Shown piece by piece: positions 45,791-54,359 of a stretch of 64,000 nt of DNA (positions are counted from its first letter, which is position 1; each line of letters starts with the position of its first letter). This stretch comes from Methanobacteriota archaeon (lineage in GTDB: Archaea > Methanobacteriota > Methanobacteria > Methanobacteriales > Methanobacteriaceae), in contig JAEYPF010000013.1 of the NCBI GenBank assembly GCA_023411115.1, forward strand, positions 62,001 through 126,000, given 5' to 3'. The notes below the pieces were generated by a model that had not been told where the DNA came from, searched no databases, and saw nothing but the letters and a program-made list of their open reading frames with translations. The position numbers were made by a program, and so were the translations under genes.

Positions 45791-47002
45791 ATGAAATGTT
45801 ATCTTGCAAGTTGTTTTGTGGGTTTTATTATCCTTGATGAAGGTTTTAACCTTATAGATTATGAACTTTTCCCAAAAAAGAACCTTATAGAAAGACAGAT
45901 TGAGGTTAGCAGCGGTAATTTAACCCCTGAAGAAGAAATTATACTAAAAAGAAACGCTAAAAATTGTGACTCAATTATAATAGAGACAAATGTAGCTGTT
46001 TCTCATTATAAGAATTTAAAAGGAGCATCTAAATTCAAATTTGAAACTCCAAATGCTGGAGGTGAGTTTTTAAGGTCAAATATGGCATGGGTTTTAAAAG
46101 AGATAGGATTTATAGAATCAGAAGAAGATTTAAGCGAGGTTTTGCATGGGTTCTCTTTAGAAATTACGGGCTATAAACTCAAAGAGGCATCAAAAGCTCG
46201 CGATATGTATTTAATTCAGACCATAAATGCCATAGATGAAATTGATGAAGCTACAGGTAAATTAATTGAAAGATTAAGGGAATGGCATACAATCCACTTC
46301 CCTGAACTTGATAAAATAAAGAATAATGAAAAATACGTCGAATTAATTGCTGAATATGGTGATAAATGCTCTATAATTGAAAAAGGGGCTTTAGATGAAA
46401 TAGAAATTCCAGCTCAAAGTACTGGTGCTGAAATTGAGGGAAATGATCTTGAGGTACTTCAAGAATTTGCACGCTCTGTAAAATCACTTCAGGATACCAA
46501 AAAATTCCTCACAAATTATGTTGATCAAAAAATGAGCGAAATTGCACCAAATTTAAGTGATTTGGTTGGTTCATCACTCGGTGCAAAACTAATAGCCCAT
46601 ATTGGAGGAATTGAGAAATTAGCACTGCTTCCTTCAAGTACAATTCAGATTATGGGGGCTGAAAAAGCCCTTTTTAGACATAAGAAAACTGGAGAAAGGC
46701 CTCCTAAACATGGACTTATATTCCAGCACCCTGAAATTCGAGGTGCCAGATGGTGGCTTAAAGGGAAAATTGCAAGGGCAATAGCTGCTAAAATAACTAT
46801 TGCAGTCCGGAAAGATGTTTATTCTGGAGAATTTGACCCATCCTTAAAAGAAGAATTTGAAAAGAAAGTTGAAGAAATTAAAAAGGAGCATCCATTCCCT
46901 CCAAGGGCTAAAAAATCAAGAAAAGAAGATAAAAAGGATAAAGGGAAGAAAAAGAAGAAAAAAAGAGAAAAATACAGGAAGAACATTAAAGATTATTATT
47001 AA
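45791..47002 (+). CDS. nop5: Nop5/Nop56-like C/D-box RNP protein
   Basis: A 403-residue archaeal Nop5: N-terminal fibrillarin-binding domain (1-~125), a coiled coil (residues ~125-240, ETNAIDEIDEATGKL-type heptads), the NOP domain with LIAHIGGIEKLALLPSSTIQIMGAEKALFRH and KHGLIFQHPEIRGARWWLKGKIARA, and a Lys-rich tail. It scaffolds L7Ae, guide RNA and fibrillarin for 2'-O-methylation of rRNA. The fibrillarin gene follows by 36 bp. It is divergent from pyrD over ~50 bp that must hold both promoters. Confidence 0.96.
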   Translation: MKCYLASCFVGFIILDEGFNLIDYELFPKKNLIERQIEVSSGNLTPEEEIILKRNAKNCDSIIIETNVAVSHYKNLKGASKFKFETPNAGGEFLRSNMAWVLKEIGFIESEEDLSEVLHGFSLEITGYKLKEASKARDMYLIQTINAIDEIDEATGKLIERLREWHTIHFPELDKIKNNEKYVELIAEYGDKCSIIEKGALDEIEIPAQSTGAEIEGNDLEVLQEFARSVKSLQDTKKFLTNYVDQKMSEIAPNLSDLVGSSLGAKLIAHIGGIEKLALLPSSTIQIMGAEKALFRHKKTGERPPKHGLIFQHPEIRGARWWLKGKIARAIAAKITIAVRKDVYSGEFDPSLKEEFEKKVEEIKKEHPFPPRAKKSRKEDKKDKGKKKKKKREKYRKNIKDYY

Positions 47003-47038
47003 AAGCTGGTTTTAATAAGTAATATATGGAGAAATCAA

Positions 47039-47704
47039 ATGGAAATTACTCAAATATTTCAGGGCGTTTATGAAATAGATGATCATATCGCAACAGAAAA
47101 CCTTAATCCTGGTGTTAAAGTTTATGGAGAAAGATTGGTTGAGATAAAGGATAAGGAATATAGAATATGGGATCAAAGACGATCAAAGCTTGGAGCTGCG
47201 ATTTTAAATGGCTTAAAAATGTTTCCATTTAAAGAAAACTCTAAAGTTCTCTATTTGGGCGCTTCTGCGGGTACAACACCATCACATCTTTCTGACATAT
47301 CAAAAAATGGATTGATATATTGTGTGGAGTTTTCGCCCAGAATGATGCGGAATCTGGTTGAAGTTTGTAATCAACGCCAGAACATGGTTCCAATCCTTGA
47401 CGACGCCACAAAACCAAAAAATTACCTTAATCTGGTTCAAAAAGTTGATGTTGTATATTCAGATGTGGCACAGCCTAAACAATCAGAGTTATTTATGGAT
47501 AATATGCGCTTATTTTCAAAAAATGACGGGATTGGGATCCTGATGATAAAAGCAAGGAGTATAGATGTAACTAAGGCTCCAAAAAAGATTTTCAAAGAGG
47601 AAGAATCGAAGTTAAAAACTTCTGGTTTAAATGTAATCCAAAAGATTAATCTTGAGCCTTATGAGAAGGATCACATGGCTTTTGTCTGTGAATTTAGTTT
47701 TTAA
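47039..47704 (+). CDS. flpA: fibrillarin, rRNA 2'-O-methyltransferase
   Basis: A 221-residue fibrillarin: VKVYGERLVEIKDKEYRIWD at the start, KLGAAILNGLKMFPF, SAM motif LYLGASAGTTPSHLSDI, YCVEFSPRMMRNLVEVC, and catalytic DVVYSDVAQPKQ plus MIKARSIDVTKAP with the Lys. It is the catalytic subunit of the C/D-box RNP with Nop5, encoded just upstream. GGAG stands before the ATG. Confidence 0.97.
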   Translation: MEITQIFQGVYEIDDHIATENLNPGVKVYGERLVEIKDKEYRIWDQRRSKLGAAILNGLKMFPFKENSKVLYLGASAGTTPSHLSDISKNGLIYCVEFSPRMMRNLVEVCNQRQNMVPILDDATKPKNYLNLVQKVDVVYSDVAQPKQSELFMDNMRLFSKNDGIGILMIKARSIDVTKAPKKIFKEEESKLKTSGLNVIQKINLEPYEKDHMAFVCEFSF

Positions 47705-47772
47705 TGAGCTAAATAATTAAAAATTGGTTTTATTAAATTGGTAAGCAATAAACTACCATTTGAGGTTGAAAA

Positions 47773-47910
47773 ATGAGAAAAGTTAAAAAGTGCCCTCAGT
47801 GCGGCTCTATTCATATAAAATGGGTCATGCCTCAGATGTGGTCTTTATGGGAGTGTCACGACTGCGGTTATCAAGGTGCTCTGGTGATTGAGGAAGAGGA
47901 AGAAGATTAG
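47773..47910 (+). CDS. 45-residue zinc-ribbon protein
   Basis: A short gene: MRKVKKCPQCGSIHIKWV, then WECHDCGYQGALVIEEEEED. CPQCG and CHDCG form a complete four-Cys zinc ribbon with an acidic tail. TTGAGGTTGAA lies before the ATG and it starts 68 bp after fibrillarin on the same strand. The ribbon resembles small archaeal RNA- or ribosome-associated proteins. A role with the rRNA-modification machinery is guessed from position only. Confidence 0.82.
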   Translation: MRKVKKCPQCGSIHIKWVMPQMWSLWECHDCGYQGALVIEEEEED

Positions 47911-48141
47911 ATAATATTTTTTTATTTATTTTGTTCTTCATTATTTACAATTTAAATTAACTTCTTAAACTAAGTTCTTAAAGCTGTTTCTTTTAAATTT
48001 ATAAATTTAATAGATTACGCCTTAATTTATGCATAATTTGTGCATAATCATTTATATTAATGTATAAAATATGTTATTAGGGTAACATTTTAATCTACAC
48101 TGGTTATCCTCAAGGTATAATTGTTTAAAGGAGGTGAAAAT

Positions 48142-48534
48142 ATGAATAAAAGGACATTTATGGCTTTAACAGTTTTGTTTATGATTTTTGCTAGTTTCCA
48201 ACTTGCTGCACCTGCATCGGCTGCAAAAGTAGTGGATCACGGCACTAAATACTCCTATTGGGATGATCCTGTAAAATTCGTATGGAAAACCTATCAGTAC
48301 AACAATAATTTCGTCAAAGTATATGCAACTCTTTACTATAAATCTAAAGGGAAATATGTTAAAGGATGGAACTATGTTGCAACCATTGCTAAAGTTACAC
48401 CAACAACAGTTAAAATTAGAGAGTGGAATGATGGAGCAGATGGCCCTTCAGTCATTGTAACTTACAAAAAAACATCATTGACTTCTGCTCAGTACTACTG
48501 GAGATTATTTAGACCAGACATGCTCAATTTTTAA
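48142..48534 (+). CDS. small secreted protein of unknown family
   Basis: About 130 residues. The N-terminus MNKRTFMALTVLFMIFASF...APASAA is a clear signal peptide with cleavage near residue 29. The mature part is aromatic-rich and beta-prone (YSYWDDPVKFVWKTYQYNNN, VKVYATLYYKSKGKYVKGWN) and ends with YYWRLFRPDMLNF. The start at 48142 is fixed by GGAGGTG; the frame opens further up. It stands alone. No family recognised; an extracellular or wall-associated beta-sheet protein is likely. Confidence 0.8.
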   Translation: MNKRTFMALTVLFMIFASFQLAAPASAAKVVDHGTKYSYWDDPVKFVWKTYQYNNNFVKVYATLYYKSKGKYVKGWNYVATIAKVTPTTVKIREWNDGADGPSVIVTYKKTSLTSAQYYWRLFRPDMLNF

Positions 48535-48766
48535 ACTACAAGTGCGTTTCTATTTCCAACGTATACTATAGAACTAGTCTTAACAGTGTTGTATATTGTA
48601 ATCTAAATTTTAATAGATAAATCCAAAGAACTTCAATATATCTTGATTCAATTCATTTATTTTTCTTTTTAAGTCATTTAGAAATTCTTTCTGCCTTTAG
48701 TTTTTGAAGCTTTTTCAAGCAACAAAAATTAGACTTCCAAAAATTATCTTTTAAATAAAAATAAAA

Positions 48767-49912
48767 TTAGATTTTTTCGATAATCCTATCGATAATTCTC
48801 TTTGCAATTTCCCATTTTGGGCTCAAAGAAATTTCAATAATATCATCATCAATTAAAATAACCTGATTTTCATCAGATCCAAATCCTGCCCCTTCTATTG
48901 CAACATCATTTGCAACCATAAGGTCTGCACGGGATTCGTCCATTCTTTTCTTTGCAGCTTCAATTAATTCTTCGTCAGATAAATTATGAACAGCTTTAAA
49001 TCCAACAAGGAAAATTTTGGAATTTATTTCTTTCACACGGTTTATAATTTTAGGTGTTCGTTCAAGTTCTATTGTTATATTTTCCTCTGACGAAATTTTA
49101 GTCATTACTGAATTTTTAACTTTAAAATCAGAGACTGCTGCAGCAGAAATAAAAATATCGTGATCTGCAGCCAATTTAGTCACTGCATCATGCATTTCAT
49201 CCGTTGATTCAACTTCAACGATGTTAAAAACGTGTGGTATATCTGCAGTCATGTGGCCTTTTATTAGAGTTACTTCAGCACCTCTAATAAAAGCTTCTTT
49301 TGCAATTTCAAGGCCCATTTTGCCAGAGCTTCTATTTGTAATTCCCCTGACTTCGTCAATCTTTTCATAAGTAGCTCCAGCGCTTATAAGCACTTTTTTA
49401 CCCTTTAATTCTTCCTTAGAAGTCTCTCTTAACACGTGAAGAACAATATCATTAATATCAGGAAATTTGGCCTTTTTTTCTTCAACTTTGGGCTTTACAA
49501 ATGCAATTTCTTCACCTTTAAGGGTTTCAATGTTTTCCTTAACGGCTTTATACATGGAATTGTGCATAGATGGAACCATCAAAATAGGTGTTTTGTAACC
49601 AAAAGCAGTAATTAAAAGCGTGTTTATGGGATTATCTGCAATTTTATAGGCGAACTTGCTTATCACATTTGCTGTAGCAGGTGCAACCAGGATCAGGTCA
49701 GAATTTGCATATTTAACATGCTCAATATTACCTGTAAGTTTGGTAACAACACTTCTACCTGTTGCAAATTCCATGGTGTATGGATGAATTATTTCACATG
49801 CACCATCACTCATGAAGCATTTAACCTTAATCCCATGCCTTGCAAGCTCTCTTGCGAGTTTAATGGATTCTATTGCAGCTATACTCCCTGTAACACAAAG
49901 CACTACTTCCAT
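48767..49912 (-). CDS. coaBC: bifunctional CoaBC (phosphopantothenoylcysteine synthase/decarboxylase)
   Basis: About 381 residues in two domains. The N-terminal flavin decarboxylase (CoaC) has VLCVTGSIAAIESIKLARELA, the His-containing NIEHVKYANSDLILVAPATANVISKFA and MVPSMHNSMY; the C-terminal synthase (CoaB) begins near residue 178 with KVLISAGATYEKIDEVRGITNRSSGKMG. It makes 4'-phosphopantetheine for coenzyme A. Two ATGs are in frame (49921, 49912); the second matches the family start. The upstream region carries five hairpins. Confidence 0.95.
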   Translation of the reverse strand: MEVVLCVTGSIAAIESIKLARELARHGIKVKCFMSDGACEIIHPYTMEFATGRSVVTKLTGNIEHVKYANSDLILVAPATANVISKFAYKIADNPINTLLITAFGYKTPILMVPSMHNSMYKAVKENIETLKGEEIAFVKPKVEEKKAKFPDINDIVLHVLRETSKEELKGKKVLISAGATYEKIDEVRGITNRSSGKMGLEIAKEAFIRGAEVTLIKGHMTADIPHVFNIVEVESTDEMHDAVTKLAADHDIFISAAAVSDFKVKNSVMTKISSEENITIELERTPKIINRVKEINSKIFLVGFKAVHNLSDEELIEAAKKRMDESRADLMVANDVAIEGAGFGSDENQVILIDDDIIEISLSPKWEIAKRIIDRIIEKI

Positions 49913-50020
49913 ATATATCATCTACATTTGAGTTGATAGGTATCCATAATGTAAAAAAATCATCATGGATTAAGAGCAAATTTGGAGTTATCAAAAATTT
50001 TAGAGGTTTACAAAATCTCT

Positions 50021-50150
50021 CAAAAATTCAAGAATTTTTGGAGCGCAAAACGAAGTTTTGCAAGCTATGATTTTGTAACATTCGAAAGCTTTGCTTTCGA
50101 TGCCCCGAAAATCAAAGATTTTCGAGGGCCTTAAAAATCATGGATTTTTA
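50021..50150. repeat. array of five perfect short palindromes between the KH gene and coaBC
   Basis: Five perfect inverted repeats in 130 bp: 50021-50040 (CAAAAATTC/GAATTTTTG, loop AA), 50045-50061 (GCAAAAC/GTTTTGC, loop GAA), 50082-50100 (TCGAAAGC/GCTTTCGA, loop TTT), 50106-50124 (CGAAAATC/GATTTTCG, loop AAA, with GCCC/GGGC outside) and 50132-50150 (TAAAAATC/GATTTTTA, loop ATG). The arms differ from one to the next while pairing is kept. They lie downstream of the KH gene and 110-240 bp upstream of coaBC. Confidence 0.85.
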
Positions 50151-50645
50151 GAGGTCATCAATAACAATAACCGTTTTTTCATGGGTTAATTGTTTCATGA
50201 TATCATTTAAAACGTCTAATCTTGCAGGAAGTCTCCTTGAATCTTCTTTCATAACTCTAATTTTGTATTTTTCTTCTCCATCTTTTCCATAGACTATGTT
50301 AATCCCTGAAATTCGTGCAGGAGCTAAAATATCCCTTGCTATTTCTCTGAAGTCAGAACCTTCCCCTATAACTCTTACTTTTTTACCTACCTTTTTTGAT
50401 ATTGCTCTTACTATTTTCCCACTTTTGCCTATGATTTTTCCAACTTGGTTTTTGTCAGTTACTATTATAACGACATCTCCTATTTCAATAGTCTTTTTAA
50501 AGCCTATATTGCCCTCACCAAGTTTGTAAAGTAACTGTGCAATGTCTAGATCCAACTGGGTGATTTCACCACTTTTTAATTTATTTTCACACCCCTGACA
50601 TAACATTCCGCTCTTTAAGCAGACATCGCATACTGGCAATACCAT
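50148..50645 (-). CDS. KH-domain (NusA-like) protein with zinc-binding N-terminus
   Basis: About 165 residues. Residues 1-25 carry a CX2CX5CX2C zinc motif (CDVCLKSGMLCQGC). Two KH-like segments follow: VVIIVTDKNQVGKIIGKSGKIVRAISKKVGKKVRVI with a GKSG loop near residue 75, and a second half ending in ILAPARISGINIVYG. This is the archaeal NusA-like type and should bind RNA. ATGs lie at 50654 and 50645; GGAGG is one base before the first and ten before the second, so I prefer 50645. It is flanked on both sides by arrays of hairpins, which could be its targets. Confidence 0.85.
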   Translation of the reverse strand: MVLPVCDVCLKSGMLCQGCENKLKSGEITQLDLDIAQLLYKLGEGNIGFKKTIEIGDVVIIVTDKNQVGKIIGKSGKIVRAISKKVGKKVRVIGEGSDFREIARDILAPARISGINIVYGKDGEEKYKIRVMKEDSRRLPARLDVLNDIMKQLTHEKTVIVIDDL

Positions 50646-50671
50646 TTTCTTCATTCCTCCTTCTTGTCACT

Positions 50672-50756
50672 CGAAAATCAGTGATTTTCGGTAGCCCCAA
50701 ACATTTGTGTTGAGGACTGGCGAATATAATTCGCGGTGCAAAATTTTCAATTTTGC
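50672..50756. repeat. three perfect palindromes upstream of the KH gene
   Basis: Three perfect inverted repeats in the leader of the KH gene: 50672-50690 (CGAAAATC/GATTTTCG, loop AGT), 50720-50734 (GCGAAT/ATTCGC, loop ATA) and 50738-50756 (GCAAAATT/AATTTTGC, loop TTC). All loops are three bases, matching the array on the other side of the gene. Confidence 0.85.
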
Positions 50757-51296
50757 TTTTTTGATAATTTTTAAAAAAATTATATCAACAGAAATTGAAC
50801 CTTTAAATAGGATATTAAGGCCTATTTTTAGCAAGTAACATATACTACCGGTGTATTTTCTAATATTTGCTTCCTTAAATCCCCAAAATTGTTTCTATAT
50901 AGTTATATTACTCTTAGGGTATAAACGTTATATTTTTCATTTTAGGATGCAACTAAAATAAAAAGCAGTTTTTATGGTAGCTCTCAGGTTTTTCAATCTG
51001 TCTTCAAATATAATATAACAAATATATTATTCTATTCATTAATATATTATACTGTATAGAAGACCTAATTAAAAACCTTTCTTTTTGTACATTTCTGTAT
51101 ATTTATTATAATATGATTTTTGGACATTTATTTTAATATTCATGTTAATAAAACAACAATAAATGGATATGTCAGAAATGATGCTAAATAAACAACATCA
51201 TTTGCTAAAAACTTATAAATGTAAACTAAAATATAAAAATTTCAATTTTAGAGCCCTATTATTAATATTGAGTATCTTTTCAGGTTAAATTGAAGA
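50757..51296. other. AT-rich intergenic region upstream of the KH gene
   Basis: About 540 bp without a recognisable gene. It holds the probable KH promoter (TTTAAATA near 50803 on one strand), an inverted pair AAATGATG/CATCATTT at 51176-51203 around 12 bases, and many ATAT runs. An unannotated small RNA cannot be excluded. Confidence 0.55.
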
Positions 51297-51998
51297 TTAC
51301 TGAATTTTAAAGCTGTTTAATACTATATTGAAGTATGGATCTTGACTTTCTAAGTCCATTCCTTTAGTAAAAAATGCTATTATATAAAAAATTTCGTTTT
51401 GTTCAAAGTATACTACTTTAACCTGTATTTTAGTGTAATTAGGGCCGTTTCCACTGTATATAGTTTCAGTGGCGTTTATGCCATTTACAGTGACATTTGT
51501 AGTACTTGTAGGGGCAATATTGGCACCACTATCTATCAAGCTTTGAATAAAACTATCTTTACGCTGTTCTAAAGTCATATAGGGATCTTTTTGCACTTTA
51601 AGTATGGTAAAAGCTGATGCTTGTTTGCTCTGGGGATCACTTGCTGAAGCAGGATCCTGAATAACAATCTGCATGTAAGTTCCATTAATCTGGTCTGTTG
51701 TAATGTTCCATGAAGATGGGTAGTTAAATGATATTCCGCCAGCTGAATAAATTTGCGAGGGTATTTCGGGTGTTTGGTTTACTGGCGAGCTGTTCTGTTG
51801 AACAGGGGTATTGCCTCCAGTTGATAGACTGGCTAATAAAAGTACCAGAAGTGCTATAAGAATCGCGAGAGTAATTGCAAATACTTCTTTTTTGTATGGG
51901 CCTTTAAATGGATTACGATTTTTACTTTCATATTTTTCAATCGGACCCTTTAATAGATTATTACTTTTATTCTTACCCTTTCTTAATGGACCATCCAT
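51297..51998 (-). CDS. membrane-anchored PsbP-like protein (paralogue 1)
   Basis: A 233-residue protein with a basic cytoplasmic N-terminus, one membrane helix (FAITLAILIALLVLLLASLS, ~residues 40-60), a Pro/Asn/Gln linker and an extracytoplasmic PsbP/MOG1-like domain: IYSAGGISFNYPSSWNIT, then VNGINATETIYSGNG and a closing FNIVLNSFKIQ. It is the first of three neighbouring paralogues. The NYPxxW motif and the NSFK ending are shared by all. Binding or folding roles at the cell surface are possible. GGGGTAG precedes the ATG. Confidence 0.82.
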   Translation of the reverse strand: MDGPLRKGKNKSNNLLKGPIEKYESKNRNPFKGPYKKEVFAITLAILIALLVLLLASLSTGGNTPVQQNSSPVNQTPEIPSQIYSAGGISFNYPSSWNITTDQINGTYMQIVIQDPASASDPQSKQASAFTILKVQKDPYMTLEQRKDSFIQSLIDSGANIAPTSTTNVTVNGINATETIYSGNGPNYTKIQVKVVYFEQNEIFYIIAFFTKGMDLESQDPYFNIVLNSFKIQ

Positions 51999-52137
51999 GG
52001 ACTACCCCTTTTCTTCTATGTAATATCATCTAAAAAACCGATTAATATAATTTTCTTTTTTAAGATTGCATTGGTGTATTCAAAAATAGTGTTAAATCCC
52101 TAGAAAAAGGACAATTAGGGCTTAACAGAAAATCAAA

Positions 52138-52704
52138 TTATTGTACTTTGAAGCTTTCGATTATCATATCGAAATTTTTTTCTTCATCGCTGAGGTATGT
52201 CGGAGATCGGGTTCCACAGGCTATCATATATATAAATCCTTTTTTTTCAAGAAGTACTATTTTAAACTGTTCTTCAACACTGCTGTCCATTGCTCGAGCT
52301 GTAAATTCATAAGCTGTCACGTTATCTACAGTAGTTGTTGTATCTGATATTACTCCATAGCCAGGTACATTCGATGCTTCTGCTTTAACATCTTCATAAA
52401 ATCGCTTTAATGGAACACCATTTGAAGTTCTTTTCATGACCTCTACTACTGCTCCAGGTTTACCATCAGAACTGTTTAGTTTTGGATCTACAATATAAGC
52501 AATTATATATTGCCCTGTTTTGTTACCTTCCTGCCATTCTATGGGGTAATTAAAAGAAATTCCATTTGCTGCATAGGTTTTAGCTGGAATGTTATTTGTA
52601 GTCTGGTTAAATGTTTGATTTGTATTGTTTGCATATTCAAATGCCAAAACTACAGTTAGAAACACGATAAGTATGAGAATTATTCCAAGAAAATATTTTT
52701 TCAC
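52138..52704 (-). CDS. membrane-anchored PsbP-like protein (paralogue 2)
   Basis: A 188-residue relative of the neighbouring genes. A short signal anchor (KKYFLGIILILIVFLTVVLAF) precedes an Asn/Thr-rich linker and the PsbP-like domain with ANGISFNYPIEWQEG, AYEFTARAMDSS and MIIESFKVQ at the end. The start is GTG at 52704, supported by GGAGTGATTAATA. An AT palindrome (52718-52734) lies in the leader. Three copies within 2.1 kb point to local duplication; divergence is high, so it is not recent. Confidence 0.8.
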   Translation of the reverse strand: MKKYFLGIILILIVFLTVVLAFEYANNTNQTFNQTTNNIPAKTYAANGISFNYPIEWQEGNKTGQYIIAYIVDPKLNSSDGKPGAVVEVMKRTSNGVPLKRFYEDVKAEASNVPGYGVISDTTTTVDNVTAYEFTARAMDSSVEEQFKIVLLEKKGFIYMIACGTRSPTYLSDEEKNFDMIIESFKVQ

Positions 52705-52836
52705 TATTAATCACTCCAAAAATTGAAGATTTTTCAATCACCAGTTTCCAAATTTATTGATTAAAATTAGAAATTAATGACAGATATTATTTTTGCTGAA
52801 TTAATTTAAGTTATTGAACTAAATAATGATAAAAAA

Positions 52837-52862
52837 AATTCTCAAGGTATACCTTGAGAATT
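52837..52862 (-). terminator. 26-bp perfect palindrome with T-tract, terminator of paralogue 3
   Basis: AATTCTCAAGGTA and TACCTTGAGAATT form a perfect palindrome that overlaps the stop codon of the minus-strand lipoprotein gene. On the minus strand eight T (52829-52836) follow, partly shared with the stem, so it reads as a classic intrinsic terminator. Confidence 0.82.
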
Positions 52863-53412
52863 AAATTAATTTAAAACTGTTGATTATAGCATTGAAGTTA
52901 GCTTGTTGACTGTCATATTGTGAAACCGGAGCGCTGCATAGTATAATATAGATGTTACTTCCATTTTGGATCCATACGGCTCGTTTTTGCTCCTGAGTCA
53001 CTGAATTTATCTGATAAACATTCTCAAGGCCGGTTTTTCCATTTACAACAATGGTTCCGTCTGACAATTGTCTGTAACTCAGATTTTTTTGAGCGGCAAA
53101 TTGGGCATATGTCGAATTATAATACTCCTGTAATGTTTCATTTGAAGGTTTCACTGCTTTTTGAATTACAACATTTACCTGAACATTTCCATTGCTATCT
53201 GCTGTTGCTGGATCTCCAACTGCTGCAGTACTATTCATAGCCTGGCCTGATATCTGCTGCCAGTTAGCAGGGTAATTAAAGGTAAACTGGTCCCCATTGT
53301 ACGTTTGTGTGTTATTTTGGGTATTGTTAATTGTTTGATTTCCATTGTTGATACATCCAGATGTTAGAACAATGGATGATAGAAGAATTATTCCAAATAA
53401 GTATTTTTTCAA
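52861..53412 (-). CDS. PsbP-like lipoprotein (paralogue 3)
   Basis: A 183-residue lipoprotein: KKYLFGIILLSSIVLTSGC gives a lipobox near residue 20, followed by an Asn/Thr/Gln linker and the PsbP-like domain with YNGDQFTFNYPANWQQ, GTIVVNGKTGLENVYQ and FNAIINSFKLI. The start is TTG at 53412 with GAGGTTGATAAA before it. Unlike its two relatives it is lipid-anchored rather than helix-anchored. Its stop is embedded in a strong terminator palindrome. Confidence 0.82.
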   Translation of the reverse strand: MKKYLFGIILLSSIVLTSGCINNGNQTINNTQNNTQTYNGDQFTFNYPANWQQISGQAMNSTAAVGDPATADSNGNVQVNVVIQKAVKPSNETLQEYYNSTYAQFAAQKNLSYRQLSDGTIVVNGKTGLENVYQINSVTQEQKRAVWIQNGSNIYIILCSAPVSQYDSQQANFNAIINSFKLI

Positions 53413-53635
53413 TTTATCAACCTCTTCTATTAATAAAATCTAAAAAACAAAATATATAGTTTTCTATTTCATTTAGTAGTGTAAAGAGAAGCTCTGTGGA
53501 GTTTACAGTGATATTTTAGTTTATTTGGATTTAAAATTTGCTATTAGATAGTATGTGTTAAAAATAATGAAAAATAGTGTATTGGTAAATATTTAATAAA
53601 AATAAAAGGTTTAAAGTTGGTTTTTAAGCTAAGCT

Positions 53636-54262
53636 TCAATAGTTTACGTAGTCATTAATGTCAGGATAGTAGTATGTTCCTTTTTGTGTAAGGTTTGTTT
53701 TAGGCGTAGTATTAGTTTTTGGAGTAGTATTGGTTATAGGCTTGGTCACAGTTACATTTCTGGTTATATTTCTGGTCATGTTTGTACTGTTAGTGCTGTT
53801 TGTACTATTTGTTGAATTTAGAACAAAAGGCGGGAATGCAGTGTCGTTTGTATACAAAGAAGCGCTGGATATTTGTTGTGGTATAAGTCCATATACTCCG
53901 AATATGATGCCTATAAAGAATGCAGCAACTAGAATCCCTGCTCCAATCTTGAGGTTTAATGATGTTCCCTTTGATTTTTTTGAGTTTATGTTCTTTTCTT
54001 TAAGCCCTGTAGGTGTTATGTACTTTTTAAATAGTTCTCCGTTTTCTTCTTCTTTAGTTGGTTCGTCTTCAGTAACTTCAGCAGTTTCCTTTCCTTGAAG
54101 TCTTCGTACTCTGTCAGCGACCTCAAAAGTCTCAAGCTGTTCTGTTAACTGCCTCTTTTGGAGAGTATAGTGGCTTTTTGGGATATTGCCTTTATTATAC
54201 TCTTTTTCAAGTTCCTTGAGACTTTTAATGATCTTTTCTTTTTCAAGACTTATTTCAATCAT
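53636..54262 (-). CDS. single-span membrane protein with coiled-coil head and Asn/Thr-rich tail
   Basis: A 208-residue protein. Residues 1-60 are a charged helix (EKEKIIKSLKELEKEYNKGN, SHOCT-like LQKRQLTEQLETF). A membrane helix follows at about 104-127 (LKIGAGILVAAFFIGIIFGVYG). The outer part contains tandem NST repeats (NSTNSTNSTNSTN) and NTTPKTNTTPKTN repeats, dense in N-x-S/T glycosylation sites, and ends DINDYVNY. It may tether a cytoplasmic coiled coil to a glycosylated surface stalk. Function unknown. Confidence 0.75.
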   Translation of the reverse strand: MIEISLEKEKIIKSLKELEKEYNKGNIPKSHYTLQKRQLTEQLETFEVADRVRRLQGKETAEVTEDEPTKEEENGELFKKYITPTGLKEKNINSKKSKGTSLNLKIGAGILVAAFFIGIIFGVYGLIPQQISSASLYTNDTAFPPFVLNSTNSTNSTNSTNMTRNITRNVTVTKPITNTTPKTNTTPKTNLTQKGTYYYPDINDYVNY

Positions 54263-54359
54263 CCCCTTAGGATATGAATCTGGTAATCATTTTTTAAAAT
54301 TTACTTCAATTATTCACTTTGTGTTATATGAACCTAATAATTCATTTTCAACTATTATC

